NCBI GenBank assembly: GCA_949295235.1
Contig: CASFKH010000091.1
Location: 1-9,095 of the forward strand
Length of the DNA: 9,095 nt
DNA from: an uncultured Ureaplasma sp.
Lineage (GTDB): Bacteria > Bacillota_I > Bacilli_A > Mycoplasmatales > Mycoplasmoidaceae
Reading direction: 5' to 3'
A model generated the notes under the pieces. The model did no database searches, was not told the DNA's origin, and worked only from the letters and a program-made list of their open reading frames with translations. Made by a program: the position numbers and the translations under genes. Positions 9,001 through 9,095 of this stretch are shown here, piece after piece (the first letter of the stretch is position 1; each line of letters opens with the position of its first letter).

Positions 9001-9095
9001 AAATCATTCATTAGATTTCTAAATCTTTCAGTAGATGGTAAATCAGTTGGGTCCTTAGTTATTGGAGAAAATCATTGAAAATTATATGAACCCTC
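6084..9095 (-). CDS. Large Asn/Ser-rich surface-type protein (putative lipoprotein), 5' end cut by window
   Basis: At least 1003 residues in one open frame under code 4; the N terminus, and any signal peptide or lipobox, lies beyond 9095. No enzyme motif is recognised. The visible part is rich in Asn, Ser, Asp, Thr and Tyr, has few Cys (five seen) and no internal membrane helix. This is typical of exported mycoplasma surface proteins. The first part (1-365) has G-V-F-G-F-P-Y-N-L and M-Y-R-Y-A-T-F-V motifs, then a low-complexity Asn/Ser linker (about 390-428), a Trp-rich middle part (540-750) and a C-terminal part ending in V-A-V-Y-D-Y-R-L-I-D-F. This layout recalls the large lipoproteins of the Mycoplasma genitalium/pneumoniae group (MG307/MG309 type), but that is only an impression from architecture. 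Eleven Trp are seen, ten TGA and one TGG (7334-7332). It is followed by its own terminator. Confidence 0.75.
7160..7189. repeat. Perfect inverted repeat inside the large surface-protein gene
   Basis: Arms 7160-7171 and 7178-7189 are perfect complements (12 bp, mostly A/T) around a 6-base loop. It lies within coding sequence, encoding around F-K-N-L-V-Q-F-L-N-D. Neither strand has a T-run after it, so it is not a terminator. It may be chance in AT-rich DNA. Confidence 0.5.

Noticed and set aside
722..9095. Many apparently broken genes or pseudogenes (frames interrupted at 1321, 2832, 3775, 5039, 6450, 7476, 8022)
   Set aside because: Each interruption is an in-frame TGA; at conserved positions (RpoD W-W, TrmK L-R-K-W, TruB, Nif3) it stands where Trp is expected. 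Under code 4 all frames are continuous.
1..9095. tRNA or rRNA genes, riboswitches, CRISPR arrays, insertion sequences, phage genes
   Set aside because: No cloverleaf, conserved RNA core, spaced direct repeats, transposase or phage motif was seen on either strand; ribF lacks a visible FMN riboswitch within the window.

Overview
The window comes from a very AT-rich, low-GC wall-less bacterium (Mollicutes, mycoplasma/ureaplasma type). The main evidence is the genetic code. In every gene, TGA falls where the protein family needs tryptophan, for example both Trp of the Y-A-T-W-W-I-R-Q motif of the sigma factor. I count about 23 TGA and one TGG among the Trp codons. Read with the standard code, almost every gene looks broken. 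Read with code 4 (TGA = Trp), all eight are intact, apart from the two cut by the window edges. The species cannot be fixed from this sequence.

Layout, left to right. (1) Positions 1-1381, minus strand: truB (tRNA pseudouridine-55 synthase) overlaps by 20 bp the start of ribF (riboflavin kinase/FMN adenylyltransferase), whose 3' end leaves the window. (2) Positions 1421-1804, plus strand: a small predicted membrane protein of unknown function, transcribed divergently from truB and ending in an intrinsic terminator. (3) Positions 1790-6004, minus strand: a compact run deoA - rpoD - trmK - Nif3-family gene, with a 10-bp gap and then overlaps of 8 and 23 bp. The rpoD-trmK-nif3 order matches the sigA-yqfN-yqfO neighbourhood of Bacillus-type Firmicutes. 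The pyrimidine-nucleoside phosphorylase gene sits where dnaG might be expected. (4) Positions 6084-9095, minus strand: one open frame of at least 1003 codons, cut at its 5' end. It encodes an Asn/Ser/Asp-rich protein that looks like a large mycoplasma surface protein or lipoprotein. It ends at a hairpin terminator just before deoA.

How it fits together. The left pair serves tRNA modification and flavin cofactor synthesis. The central run joins nucleoside salvage (deoA), the primary sigma factor (rpoD), tRNA A22 methylation (trmK) and a conserved metal-binding protein. The two unknowns, the small membrane protein and the giant surface-type protein, are the least conserved parts. There are no tRNA or rRNA genes, insertion sequences, CRISPR arrays or prophage genes, and no stretch over 300 bases without a gene. 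I found no convincing undescribed system. The best leads are the giant surface protein, the tail-to-tail overlap with an embedded terminator at 1790-1835, and the A9 tract in the small membrane protein gene.
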